A stretch of 64,000 nt of DNA from Streptomyces pluripotens (GTDB lineage Bacteria > Actinomycetota > Actinomycetes > Streptomycetales > Streptomycetaceae). Where the stretch lies: contig NZ_CP021080.1 of the NCBI RefSeq assembly GCF_000802245.2, positions 5,890,001 through 5,954,000 of the forward strand. Direction: 5' to 3'. Each line of letters opens with the position of its first letter. Position 1 is the first letter of the stretch. Below are positions 24,433-33,012 of this stretch, in pieces. The translations under genes and the position numbers were made by a program. The notes beneath the pieces are model-generated. The model was not told the DNA's origin. It was given only the letters and a program-made list of their open reading frames with translations, and did no database searches.

Positions 24433-25554
24433 TCACGCCCCGCTCTGCACCGGCGTGGACGGCGTGAGCGTGAACGGTGCGAGGTCGATGCCGGGGGAGC
24501 GGCCAAGGTACAGATCGCGGATGATCCGGCCGGTGGCGGGCGCCTGGCCGAGATCCTGGCCGGTGTACCCGGCCGCGACGAAGATCCGCTCGTGCGCGTC
24601 GCGCGCCCGGCCGATGCACGCCGTCCTGGTCGGGGTGACGTCCACCGTCCCGGTCCACACGCTGTGCAGCCCGACGTCCTTCAGCTTCGGGTACCGCGCG
24701 GCCAGTTCCTCGGCGGCCTGCCTGAACCACACGTCCCGCATGCCCTCCTGCTTGGACACGCGCTCCAAGCCGACCAGGAAGGAGCGTCCGGAGCCCAGCG
24801 TCTTCAGCCCGGACGCCGGGTGGACGGTGAACGGGGTGTCGAGCCCACCGTCGGTCAGGACCGGGTCGGTGCGGAACAGTTCCGCGGACTGAGCCCACAG
24901 CGGGAGCTCCAGCCCAGCTGAGGTCGCGAGTGCGCAGCTGCCCGCCCCGGCCGCCAGGACGACGCTCTCCGCGGCGAACTCGCCGCGGGCGGTGGCGACG
25001 TGGCCGTTCTTCGAGTCCAGTCCGGTCACCCTCTGACCGGCCAGCAGCCGGGCGCCGTGTTTCCGCGCGCCGTCGGCGTAGCCCCGCACCACCTTGTCCA
25101 CGTCGAGGAGGTAGGACTGCGGGCACCAGACGGCGGACTCGGTCCCGGCCGGATCCAGCCAGGGGTTGCGCGTGCGGGCCTGGTGCGGGGTCAACGGTTC
25201 CAGCTCCACGCCGACGGCGCGTTGGGCCGCCGACTCCCGCTCCAACTCCACGGCTTCCTGCCGGTCGACCGGTATCACCAGCCACCCGATGTCCGAGAGC
25301 ACCAGGTCGGCGCCCCCGGCCGGGGTGAACGCACGGTAGTCCGCGAGGCTGCGCACCGTCAGCTCGGAGTTGTGGACCTTCCCCGGTTGGTAGGTGCGCA
25401 CCGGGCGGGCGGCCTGCGCCACGGTGGCCTCGGCGTCGTCCGGATCGAGCAGGATGACGTCGATGCCCGCCCGTGCGCAGTGATAAGAGATCGACAACGC
25501 TGTCACTCCGCCGCCGATGATCAGCATGTCGGCGGTTCCTTGCCGACCAGGCAT
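24433..25554 (-). CDS. FAD-dependent amine oxidase (DAO/sarcosine-oxidase fold), copy B
   Basis: 373 residues, almost the same length as copy A and alignable throughout: MLIIGGGVTALSISYHCARAGIDVILLDPD, VERVSKQEGMRDVWF-like VGLERVSKQEGMRDVWFRQA, WTGTVDVTPTRTACIG, and FVAAGYTGQDLGQAPATGRIIRDLYLG. The region after the FAD strand differs (AEATVAQAARPVRTYQPGK against GTATTAQTARAFRTYFPKK), as expected if substrates differ. ATG 25554 follows AGGGGGA. With copy A it brackets the Pictet-Spengler-type gene, suggesting two successive two-electron oxidations of the same ring system, or a heteromeric oxidase. One copy may instead act on an earlier amine. Confidence 0.85.
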   Translation of the reverse strand: MPGRQGTADMLIIGGGVTALSISYHCARAGIDVILLDPDDAEATVAQAARPVRTYQPGKVHNSELTVRSLADYRAFTPAGGADLVLSDIGWLVIPVDRQEAVELERESAAQRAVGVELEPLTPHQARTRNPWLDPAGTESAVWCPQSYLLDVDKVVRGYADGARKHGARLLAGQRVTGLDSKNGHVATARGEFAAESVVLAAGAGSCALATSAGLELPLWAQSAELFRTDPVLTDGGLDTPFTVHPASGLKTLGSGRSFLVGLERVSKQEGMRDVWFRQAAEELAARYPKLKDVGLHSVWTGTVDVTPTRTACIGRARDAHERIFVAAGYTGQDLGQAPATGRIIRDLYLGRSPGIDLAPFTLTPSTPVQSGA

Positions 25555-25609
25555 ACGAGTCCCCCTGTCGATGAGGATGTCCGGTTTCGATGATTCCGGT
25601 CTATCGGTG

Positions 25610-27547
25610 TCACGCAAGGTCGGCTCGGTAATCGGTCCGGGCCAATAGACGCACGAGATATGCAATGGACGCGAGCGTGACGTGCCGGTGCCAGCCGGGA
25701 AAGGACCGGCCGCTGAAATCCCAGATTCCGACGTGCTGGGAAACAGATTCCAGGTCCCGGTCGACCCGGCGCACGAGCCTGGCCAATTTCAGCACGGTCG
25801 CGGCCGATACCGTCGTCAACGTCGTCAGCCACAGCTCCTGGCACACGTTCTCCCCCACCGGACTGACCGCGATCAGCCGTAGTGGGGTCTCCGCTTGCGG
25901 GTACGGGTGCTCGACGCCGGCGGGCCACTGGACGTCGACGGTGGTGATCAAGTGGCCTGCCTCGACCGCGGGATCCGGGCCGCCCACCGGCCGGCGGCGG
26001 AACCGGGCCGCCTCCACGATCCGGCGCGCGGTGAGCGGCCCGTGCGTGCGGTGACCGGCCAGCGCCGGGTCCTGGATCTGCAGTGGCAGGGCCGCCGAGA
26101 TCCGTACGAGCAGGGGCACTTCGGCGGCGTGCAGCGGCCGCAGGAGCTGGGCGCGTTCCATGGTGCGCCCGTCCACCACCACCGGCCGGTCGGGGCCCCC
26201 GGTGCGGGCCAAGACATGCAGAAGGGCGTGCGCCGTGCACTCGCCCAGGGACTCGGTGCTGAGGTCGTCGGGCATCCCCGCCCGTTCGCGCCGGCGCGGG
26301 TCCTCGGCCCAGTCCTTGGGTACGTGCAGGCGCCAGCTCACCGGGGTACCGGCCGTCTCGGACACCGCGAGAACGCCGACCGCCTCCTGGCCGTTGACGG
26401 CCTTTCCCCGGCTCGGGCAGAACCGTCGGCTCACCGCCACCGCCTGCTGGCCCGCCTTGGGGATCAGCACCGGGCGGATCACCCACGCTTCGGGCTCCAT
26501 GGTCCGCACCACGTACCGGATGAGCGCGGTGCGGACGGGTTCCCAGTCCCAGGTGGAGTCGCTGATGAAGTGGTGCAGCCGCTGGTCGATCCCCGGGCCT
26601 TCGACGAAGGCCGCGATGTTCCGGATGGTCTTCCGGCCGGGCGTGCCCAGCAGCCCCCGCAGGTACTGGCGGGCTCTCAGCCGTTGATCGCGCCGGGTGA
26701 GCGTGGCGAACAACTCCTCGCAGACCCGGTCGAGGACGAGTTCCGTCGCGTCGGACGACCCAGTGTGTCCCAGGGGCGGCGTCCGGTCGCCCGGGGCGCG
26801 CGGCGCCGACGCCGGCGGGGACAGGCTCTCCGGCCCGGTACCGTACGGGCCCCCGGGTACCTCCCGCAGGCCCCGGCGGAGCCGGTTCAGCACGTCGACG
26901 AGGGCGCGCGGCTCCAGCCCGAATTCCTGTGCCACCTGGTGGACCGGCGTGCTGAGTCTCGGAGCCGACGCCTTCCCGGGGAGTCCGGCGTACCGCGTCG
27001 GCGCGGCCGGGCGGGGGCGTTCCAGCGGGACCAGATTGGTCGGCTGCGGGTCGGGGACGCCCAAGCGGACGCGGAGCGCGCGCACGGTCCTCCGGTCGAG
27101 TCCGGTCACCGAGGCGATCGTGTGATCCGGCCAGTGCGGGCGGGAGCCGAGGATCCGGGTGGCTGCCGCGGTGCGGTCGTCGAACGAGAGGGGCATGCCG
27201 TGCCGCGCGTTGGACGACACCGCTGCGACGAACGCATCCTCCTCGTCCCCGTCGAAGAAGACCACCTCGATCGACTCGTCACCGCGCAGTTCCGCGGCCT
27301 TCAGCCGGTGCATTCCGTCCAGGATCCGCATGGTCTTTCGGTGCACGAAGATGGGCGGGAGTTTGACCGGCGACTGGGCGAGCGTACTGACGTATTCCTG
27401 GTTCTCCCCGCGCGTTCTGAGGCTTTTCCCGTGCCGCAGGACGCGAATCGGGATCGTACAAGTTGGTAGGGCCGCTGGCGGTTCCGGTGGTGGAAGTGGC
27501 ATGCCCACACTGTCGACTTGAGTGACCGCGGCTTGTTCCCAGCGCAT
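25610..27547 (-). CDS. StrR/ParB-type domain fused to an IS701-transposase-like domain
   Basis: 645 residues in one uninterrupted frame. Residues about 31-120 are a ParB-like domain (LPPIFVHRKTMRILDGMHRLKAAELRG), followed by an HTH (HTIASVTGLDRRTVRALRVRLG), closely matching the regulator at 5900. After a proline-rich linker (about 165-275), residues 280-645 resemble IS701-family transposases: RARQYLRGLLGTPGRKTIRNIA, DQRLHHFISDSTWDWEPVR, RRFCPSRGKAVNGQEAVGV, WRLHVPKDWAEDP. The catalytic Asp-Asp of the usual WVIDDTG motif reads Arg358-Pro359 (WVIRPV), so transposition is unlikely. No terminal repeats or target duplication were noticed. It looks like a domesticated transposase serving as a regulator or DNA-architectural partner. 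Divergent from the DAHP synthase operon. Confidence 0.82.
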   Translation of the reverse strand: MRWEQAAVTQVDSVGMPLPPPEPPAALPTCTIPIRVLRHGKSLRTRGENQEYVSTLAQSPVKLPPIFVHRKTMRILDGMHRLKAAELRGDESIEVVFFDGDEEDAFVAAVSSNARHGMPLSFDDRTAAATRILGSRPHWPDHTIASVTGLDRRTVRALRVRLGVPDPQPTNLVPLERPRPAAPTRYAGLPGKASAPRLSTPVHQVAQEFGLEPRALVDVLNRLRRGLREVPGGPYGTGPESLSPPASAPRAPGDRTPPLGHTGSSDATELVLDRVCEELFATLTRRDQRLRARQYLRGLLGTPGRKTIRNIAAFVEGPGIDQRLHHFISDSTWDWEPVRTALIRYVVRTMEPEAWVIRPVLIPKAGQQAVAVSRRFCPSRGKAVNGQEAVGVLAVSETAGTPVSWRLHVPKDWAEDPRRRERAGMPDDLSTESLGECTAHALLHVLARTGGPDRPVVVDGRTMERAQLLRPLHAAEVPLLVRISAALPLQIQDPALAGHRTHGPLTARRIVEAARFRRRPVGGPDPAVEAGHLITTVDVQWPAGVEHPYPQAETPLRLIAVSPVGENVCQELWLTTLTTVSAATVLKLARLVRRVDRDLESVSQHVGIWDFSGRSFPGWHRHVTLASIAYLVRLLARTDYRADLA

Positions 27548-28327
27548 CGGTGTCCCCTCATCCAGTCAGTCCGTGTCGGCGTACCCGGAGAACGCGAAAT
27601 GGTGGGGTGGCCGGCCGGCGCGCCGCACGCCCGGCGCACAAGGGAACACCGCTCCGCGATGCTGGATTTCGGGAGATTCCCCCGACGGATCCCCGGCTCG
27701 TACTGAATTGACAGGTCTTGCCTTCAGGTTAGACAAGCCCCCGATGGACAACAAGTGTGCGAGTCGATTACCGCGTCAAACGGGCCTGCGGATTTTCTCC
27801 CCAGTTGGCTGGCTATCTGAATACCCAGTCGGACGGGAGGTGGTGAAACCGCAGAATGTGCGGTGGCGGTCGGCCGCCGTCCCGGACGCTACGTCGCACC
27901 GGCACCGTCCGCAACCAGGTTGCATGGCGCAACGAGCCGCTTGACAGAATTCCCGAAAGGGTGATGGAGGCCTCCGGAACCACCCCGGTTCCCCTGCCGG
28001 GCTCCCGGATCCACAGTTCCGTAGCCGGCGGTCAACCTGATGTGAAAGCCACTCACTTGACACAGCTCCCCGACGGTCATTGGCCCCGCCGCACACGAGC
28101 CATAAGACTGAGGCGCAGTCAGCCGACTACTCGATCGACGAAGCTCGACCGCGCAGTTCCGCCGCCGAGGTGGTTCTCACCGGCGGCCCGTGCCGCCGAT
28201 TCTCATCAGACCGTGTGCGTCTGCCGCCGCCGGGCGGCCGCAGCGCGGGCCACACGTCGGCTGCCCGCGCTGCGGCCGGAGTTCCGTGCGCAGCCGGACA
28301 TCCGTCGAGCAAGTTCGGGAGATCACC
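27548..28327. promoter_or_regulatory. Divergent promoter region with two StrR-like half-sites
   Basis: A 780-base gap between the fusion regulator and the DAHP synthase operon. Two directly repeated half-sites, CCAGTTGGCTGG (27801-27812) and CCAGTCGGACGG (27825-27836), agree at 9 of 12 positions and match the right arm of the StrR-type boxes; the first is preceded by TTCTCC as in box 3. No matching left arm at N11 is present. Open frames here, including one from 28080, do not resemble proteins. Confidence 0.45.
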
Positions 28328-29530
28328 GTGCTCACTCGTTCATCGACCAAGGTCGCACCGGCCCCCGCTGCACGCGACCTGGGGCTGGGTCCGGCGAGGC
28401 AGCAGCCGCATTGGCCCGACGCGGCACTGGCCCGGCGGGTCCGCGGCCAACTGGCCGCCCTCCCGGGGCTGCTCGAAGCCGATGAGGTGCTCGCGCTGCG
28501 CACCCGGCTCGCTGCGGTCGCCACCGGCGCGGTCCGGGTGGTGCAGGCGGGTGACTGCGCGGAGGATCCCGCCGACTGCACCCCCGGCGATGTCGCCCGC
28601 AAGTCCGAACTGCTGGAACTCCTCGCAGGTCGGATGGAAGAGAGCACCGGTCGGTCGGTGCTGCGGGTCGGCCGACTGGCCGGTCAGTTCGCCAAGCCCC
28701 GGTCCGCGCAGACCGAACGCGTCGGCGACCTCGAACTTCCCGCCTACCGCGGGCACATGGTGAACGGCCCCGAGCCCGACCCCGAGAGCCGGCGCCCCGA
28801 CCCGACCCGGATCCTCTCCGGCTACCGGCTCGCCGGCGCCGTCATGCGGTGCCTGGGCTGGGCCGACCGGGGTGCGCACCCACGCCCCACACCCAGGGTG
28901 TGGACCAGCCACGAGGCACTGTTGCTCGACTACGAGCTGCCGATGGTGCGTCGCTCGGCGTCGGGCCGGGCATGGCTGTCGTCCACGCACTGGCCGTGGA
29001 TCGGCGAGCGTACCCGGCAGACCGACGGGGCCCATGTCGCGTTGCTCGCGCAGGTCGTCAACCCGGTGGCCTGCAAAGTCGGCCCCACCATGACGACCGG
29101 TGAACTGCTGGTCCTGTGTGAACGGCTCGACCCGCGCCGGGAGCCGGGGCGACTCACCCTGATCACCAGGATGGGAGCCGACGAGATCGGCGGCCGGCTG
29201 CCTGCCCTCGTCGCGGCGGTGCGGGCCGCGGGGCACCCGGTGATCTGGTTGTGCGACCCGATGCACGGCAACACCTTCGCCACACCGAACGGCTTCAAGA
29301 CCCGGCTCCTGCACCGGATCGTGCAGGAGGTGACCCGCTTCCAGGACGCGGTCGCCGCCGGGGGCGGCGTCGCCGGCGGCCTCCACCTGGAGACCACCCC
29401 GGACGACGTCACGGAATGCGCTCGGACCTGGGAGGAAGCGCCGCACGTCGGGGACAGGTACACCAGCCTCTGCGATCCGCGTCTCAACCCGGACCAAGCC
29501 GTTGCGGTGGTCTCGGCGTGGCGGGCGTGA
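28328..29530 (+). CDS. Class II DAHP synthase (PhzC-like)
   Basis: 400 residues from GTG 28328, which has GGGAG at six bases; the longer frame from 28190 adds unrelated arginine-rich sequence. Plant/microbial type II features: VVQAGDCAED near residue 63, VGRLAGQFAKPRS, the substrate-binding RADEIGGRLP-like RMGADEIGGRLPALV, VIWLCDPMHGNTF, and GGLHLETTPDDVTEC. It condenses PEP with erythrose-4-phosphate, raising flux into chorismate. Pathway copies of this enzyme start many phenazine-, anthranilate- and aminoquinone-type clusters. It leads an operon with an SDR, PhzD-like and PhzE-like enzymes. Confidence 0.92.
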   Translation: MLTRSSTKVAPAPAARDLGLGPARQQPHWPDAALARRVRGQLAALPGLLEADEVLALRTRLAAVATGAVRVVQAGDCAEDPADCTPGDVARKSELLELLAGRMEESTGRSVLRVGRLAGQFAKPRSAQTERVGDLELPAYRGHMVNGPEPDPESRRPDPTRILSGYRLAGAVMRCLGWADRGAHPRPTPRVWTSHEALLLDYELPMVRRSASGRAWLSSTHWPWIGERTRQTDGAHVALLAQVVNPVACKVGPTMTTGELLVLCERLDPRREPGRLTLITRMGADEIGGRLPALVAAVRAAGHPVIWLCDPMHGNTFATPNGFKTRLLHRIVQEVTRFQDAVAAGGGVAGGLHLETTPDDVTECARTWEEAPHVGDRYTSLCDPRLNPDQAVAVVSAWRA

Positions 29531-29604
29531 GTACCCGCCGGCTCGCAACCGGCCCGCACCGAGCAGAACTTCCTCGCGTACACCCAGCAATGGAGGTCTG
29601 GACA

Positions 29605-30375
29605 ATGGAGGACGCAGTCGCCCTGGTCACCGGGGCAGCGGGTGGGATCGGCGCGGCGGTCGTCCGCGCACTGGGCCGACGGGGCGTCCGGGTGGCCGCG
29701 GTGGACCGGGACACCGGACGGCTCGACGAGGCGGTGGGGAAGATGGCCGCGGACGGCCTGCCCGTCGAGGCGTTCCCCGCCGACGTCACCCGCGCCGCCG
29801 AGGTGGAAGAACTGGTGGAGCGCGTGGAGGGCACGCTGGGACCGGTGGACTACCTGGTCAACGCCGCCGGTGTGCTGCGCCTGGGCCCGGTGCGCCGGCA
29901 GAGCGACGAGGACTGGGCGGCGACCTTCGCCGTCAACGCCACCGGCGTGATGCAGGTGTCTCGGGCGGTGGTCAACCGCATGGTGCCCCGCTCCCGCGGC
30001 GCGATCGTCACCGTGGCGTCCAACGCGGCCGGTACGCCCCGCATGGAGATGGCGGCCTACGCCGCGTCGAAGGCCGCGGCGACGATGTTCACCAAGTGCC
30101 TGGCCCTGGAGGTCGCCTGCCACGGTATCCGCTGCAACGTCGTCGCCCCCGGTTCCACCGACACCGCGATGCTCCGGTCCATGTGGCACGACGAGACCGG
30201 CCCGCAGGGGACGATCGACGGCCGGCCCGAGGCCTACAAGGTGGGCATCCCGCTGGGCAAGCTGGCCCGGCCGGCAGACATCGCGGACGCCGTGGTCTTC
30301 CTGCTCTCCGAACGGGCCGGGCACATCACCATGCACGACCTGACCGTCGACGGCGGCGCGACCTTGGGGGTGTGA
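29605..30375 (+). CDS. Short-chain dehydrogenase, probable dihydro-3-hydroxyanthranilate dehydrogenase
   Basis: 256 residues from ATG 29605 (GGAGG eight bases upstream). Classical [14 protein letters not shown] for NAD(P), VNAAGVL, a serine in VTVASNAAG, then AYAASK with the catalytic Tyr-x3-Lys. The C-terminal [11 protein letters not shown] is standard. It resembles 2,3-dihydro-2,3-dihydroxybenzoate dehydrogenase (EntA type). Sitting between DAHP synthase and PhzD/PhzE, it should oxidise trans-2,3-dihydro-3-hydroxyanthranilate to 3-hydroxyanthranilate, using NAD. That diverts the intermediate away from phenazines, consistent with the absence of the other phz genes. Confidence 0.87.
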   Translation: MEDAVALVTGAAGGIGAAVVRALGRRGVRVAAVDRDTGRLDEAVGKMAADGLPVEAFPADVTRAAEVEELVERVEGTLGPVDYLVNAAGVLRLGPVRRQSDEDWAATFAVNATGVMQVSRAVVNRMVPRSRGAIVTVASNAAGTPRMEMAAYAASKAAATMFTKCLALEVACHGIRCNVVAPGSTDTAMLRSMWHDETGPQGTIDGRPEAYKVGIPLGKLARPADIADAVVFLLSERAGHITMHDLTVDGGATLGV

Positions 30376-30402
30376 GGAACCATGGGCGTGAAGGAGATGG
30401 CC

Positions 30403-31026
30403 ATGGCAGGGATACCCCCCATCGAGCCCTACCCGATGCCGGCCGCGGGTGACCTGCCGGAGAACGTCGCCGGATGGGAAGCAGACCCGGACCGGGCGGT
30501 GCTGCTCATCCACGACATGCAGCGCTACTTCCTGCGCCCGTTCCCGGGCACCCTCCGCAGGCAACTGGTGCGGAACACGGCGCAGCTCCGGGAGCGCTGT
30601 GCGAGCCTCGGCATCCCGGTCGCCTACACCGCCCAGCCGGGCGGGATGACCGATGAGGACCGCGGTCTGCTCAAGGACTTCTGGGGGCCCGGCATGCAGG
30701 TCGACCCCGCCGACCGCCGGATCGTCGACGAACTGGCGCCGGCACCGGGCGACTGGCTGTTCACCAAGTGGCGCTACAGCGCCTTCTTCCGGTCGGACCT
30801 GCGCGAGCGCCTGGCGCGGCACGGTCGCGATCAGCTAGTCATCTGCGGTGTCTACGGACATGTCGGGGTGCTCATGACCGCGGTCGAGGCGTTCACCCAC
30901 GACCTCCAGACGTTCATCGTCGCCGACGCGATCGCGGACTTCTCCGCGGACCACCACCGCCTGACCCTCACCTACGCCGCACAGCGCTGCGCGGTGGTCA
31001 CCACGGTCAAGGAGTTCTGCGCATGA
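30403..31026 (+). CDS. phzD: Isochorismatase-type ADIC hydrolase, PhzD-like
   Basis: 207 residues, the same length as Pseudomonas PhzD. Asp38 (LLIHDMQ) and Lys122 (FTKWRYSAF) fall at the numbering known for PhzD, and the position of the usual cysteine nucleophile is glycine (CGVYGHVG), as in PhzD and its isochorismatase relatives. This agreement, and AAGGAG six bases before it, made me choose ATG 30403 over ATG 30382. The enzyme removes pyruvate from 2-amino-2-deoxyisochorismate (ADIC) to give trans-2,3-dihydro-3-hydroxyanthranilate. Its stop overlaps the next start (ATGA). Confidence 0.92.
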   Translation: MAGIPPIEPYPMPAAGDLPENVAGWEADPDRAVLLIHDMQRYFLRPFPGTLRRQLVRNTAQLRERCASLGIPVAYTAQPGGMTDEDRGLLKDFWGPGMQVDPADRRIVDELAPAPGDWLFTKWRYSAFFRSDLRERLARHGRDQLVICGVYGHVGVLMTAVEAFTHDLQTFIVADAIADFSADHHRLTLTYAAQRCAVVTTVKEFCA

Positions 31027-32930
31027 CCGGTGCCACGACGCCCGCGGTGCCCGACCCGCTCGATCTGGTCCTGTCGCCGCGGCCACCGGCGTTCGCGCTG
31101 ATCCACCGCCCGGAGCGGACCGGCGGCGCGGTCCTGGACGTCCTCGTCGGCGAGGTGTCCGCAGTGACCGCCCTGGCCGACGTCCCGCTGCCCGAACGGG
31201 CCGGCGATGCGGGGCACGCGGTGCTGGTGCTGATGCCGTTCCGGCAGCTCGCCGAGCGCGGTTTCGCCTGCACCGACGACGGCGAGCAGCTGCTGGCGAT
31301 GACCGTCATCGCACAGGCTGCTATGCCCTGCCATGAGGCGCTGGCGCGGCTGCCGGACCTGCCGACCCGGCTCCGCGGCCGGCACTTCGACATCTCTGAC
31401 GACGCCTATGCCGACCTGGTGCGGACGGTCGTCGCCGAGGAGATCGGTCGGGGCGAGGGCGGCAACTTCGTCCTCAAGCGCTCCTGCATCGCGGAGATCA
31501 CGGACTACACGCCCCGGCACGGCCTGTCGCTGTTCCGCCGGCTGTTCCAGCAGGAGACCGGCGCGTACTGGACGTTCATCGTGCACACCGGCGACCGGAC
31601 TTTCGTGGGTGCCACGCCGGAGCGGCACATCAGCGTGCACGGCGGCACCGCCGTGATGAATCCGATCAGCGGCACCTACCGCTACCCGCCGGGCGGCCCG
31701 GCCCTCCCGGACGTGCTGGCCTTCCTCGACGACCGCAAGGAGACCGACGAGCTCTACATGGTCCTCGACGAAGAGCTCAAGATGATGGCCGGGATCTGCG
31801 ACAGTGGGGGCCGCGTGGTCGGCCCGTACCTCAAGGAGATGGCGAGGCTGGCGCACACCGAGTACTTCATCGAGGGGCGCACCACCCGTGACCCGCGCGA
31901 GATCCTCCGGCAGACGATGTTCGCCCCCACCGTGACCGGGAGCCCGTTGGAGAACGCCTGCCGGATCATCAGCCGGTACGAGCCGACGGGCCGCGGGTAC
32001 TACAGCGGGGTCCTCGCGCTCATCGGTCGGGACGGCAGCGGCGGCCGCACACTGGACTCAGCCATCCTGATCCGCACCGCCGACATCGACCGCGGCGGAC
32101 GGCTCCGGATCGGGGTCGGGGCGACCCTGGTGCGCCACTCCGACCCGGTGTCGGAGGCTGCCGAGACGCGGGCCAAGGCCGCGGGGCTGCTTGCCGCGCT
32201 GCAGGCCGAGCGGCCCGTGCGCCACGCCGACCGGCCCGTGCGCCTTGCCGGCGACCCGTGCGTCCGGGCCGCGCTGGACCGCCGCAACACCGGCCTCGCC
32301 GGCTTCTGGCTGACCCGCACGGACCGGCGCGAGGGGCCCCGGCCCGCGATGCACGGCCGTCGCGTACTGGTCATCGATGCCGAGGACACCTTCACCGCCA
32401 TGCTGTACCACCAACTCCGCTCCCTGGGCCTTCGGGTGCAGGTCCGTCGGTTCGACGACCAGTACACCTGGGACGGATTCGACCTGGTCGTCATGGGACC
32501 GGGGCCGGGCGACCCGCTGGACGTCGGGCACCCCAAGATCGCTCATCTGCACGCCGCGATCGACCGGCTGCTGACGGAGCGGCGGCCGTTCCTCGCGGTG
32601 TGCCTGAGCCACCAGGTGCTCAGCGCCCGGCTCGGGCTGGAAGTGATCCGCAAGGAGGTGCCGAACCAGGGCCTCCAGCAGGACATCGACCTCTTCGGCC
32701 TTCTGGAACGCGTCGGTTTCTACAACTCCTTCGCCGCCCGCAGCGAGGACGGCAAGATCGACTGTCCGGGGACCGGCGTGGTGGAGATCAGCCGCGATCC
32801 GGGGACGGGGGAGGTGCACGCGTTGCGCGGGCCCTGGTTCGCCTCGGTGCAGTTCCACGCGGAGTCGGTGCTCACCGTCGACGGGGTCCGCATCATCGCC
32901 GAACGGATCGGTGAAGCCCTGGGCCAGTGA
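31023..32930 (+). CDS. phzE: 2-amino-2-deoxyisochorismate (ADIC) synthase, PhzE-like fusion
   Basis: 635 residues. The first about 410 form the chorismate-binding domain ([30 protein letters not shown]), and about 430-635 form a class I glutamine amidotransferase with the nucleophile in FLAVCLSHQ and the catalytic His-Glu in FHAESV. This MenF/TrpE-plus-GATase fusion is the PhzE architecture. It aminates chorismate to ADIC and, unlike anthranilate synthase, leaves pyruvate in place for PhzD to remove. ATG 31023 overlaps the PhzD-like stop by four bases. Last gene of the 3-hydroxyanthranilate operon, converging on the CreD-like gene across a terminator. Confidence 0.92.
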   Translation: MTGATTPAVPDPLDLVLSPRPPAFALIHRPERTGGAVLDVLVGEVSAVTALADVPLPERAGDAGHAVLVLMPFRQLAERGFACTDDGEQLLAMTVIAQAAMPCHEALARLPDLPTRLRGRHFDISDDAYADLVRTVVAEEIGRGEGGNFVLKRSCIAEITDYTPRHGLSLFRRLFQQETGAYWTFIVHTGDRTFVGATPERHISVHGGTAVMNPISGTYRYPPGGPALPDVLAFLDDRKETDELYMVLDEELKMMAGICDSGGRVVGPYLKEMARLAHTEYFIEGRTTRDPREILRQTMFAPTVTGSPLENACRIISRYEPTGRGYYSGVLALIGRDGSGGRTLDSAILIRTADIDRGGRLRIGVGATLVRHSDPVSEAAETRAKAAGLLAALQAERPVRHADRPVRLAGDPCVRAALDRRNTGLAGFWLTRTDRREGPRPAMHGRRVLVIDAEDTFTAMLYHQLRSLGLRVQVRRFDDQYTWDGFDLVVMGPGPGDPLDVGHPKIAHLHAAIDRLLTERRPFLAVCLSHQVLSARLGLEVIRKEVPNQGLQQDIDLFGLLERVGFYNSFAARSEDGKIDCPGTGVVEISRDPGTGEVHALRGPWFASVQFHAESVLTVDGVRIIAERIGEALGQ

Positions 32931-32980
32931 CCTGAGGAGGCAGGAAAAGGGGCCCGTCGGCTGAGGCGGGTGCCTCGGCG

Positions 32981-33012
32981 GGGGCGTGGCGGCTGTGGGG
33001 GCGCCACGCCCC
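32981..33012. terminator. Hairpin between PhzE-like and CreD-like genes
   Basis: A perfect 11-base repeat (32981-32991 with 33002-33012, 10-base loop). It abuts the CreD-like stop codon and can serve both convergent transcripts. Confidence 0.75.

Noticed and set aside
25610..27547. Active IS701 insertion sequence
   Set aside because: The catalytic Asp-Asp position reads Arg-Pro, a ParB-HTH module is fused at the N-terminus, and no flanking inverted repeats were noticed.
28080..28763. Plus-strand open frames overlapping the 5' part of the DAHP synthase gene
   Set aside because: They run in other frames, are Arg/Pro/Ser-rich, and conflict with the clear type II DAHP synthase frame starting at 28328.
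28328..32930. Phenazine gene cluster
   Set aside because: PhzD- and PhzE-like genes are present, but PhzF, PhzA/B and PhzG are not seen, and an EntA-like SDR diverts the intermediate to 3-hydroxyanthranilate.
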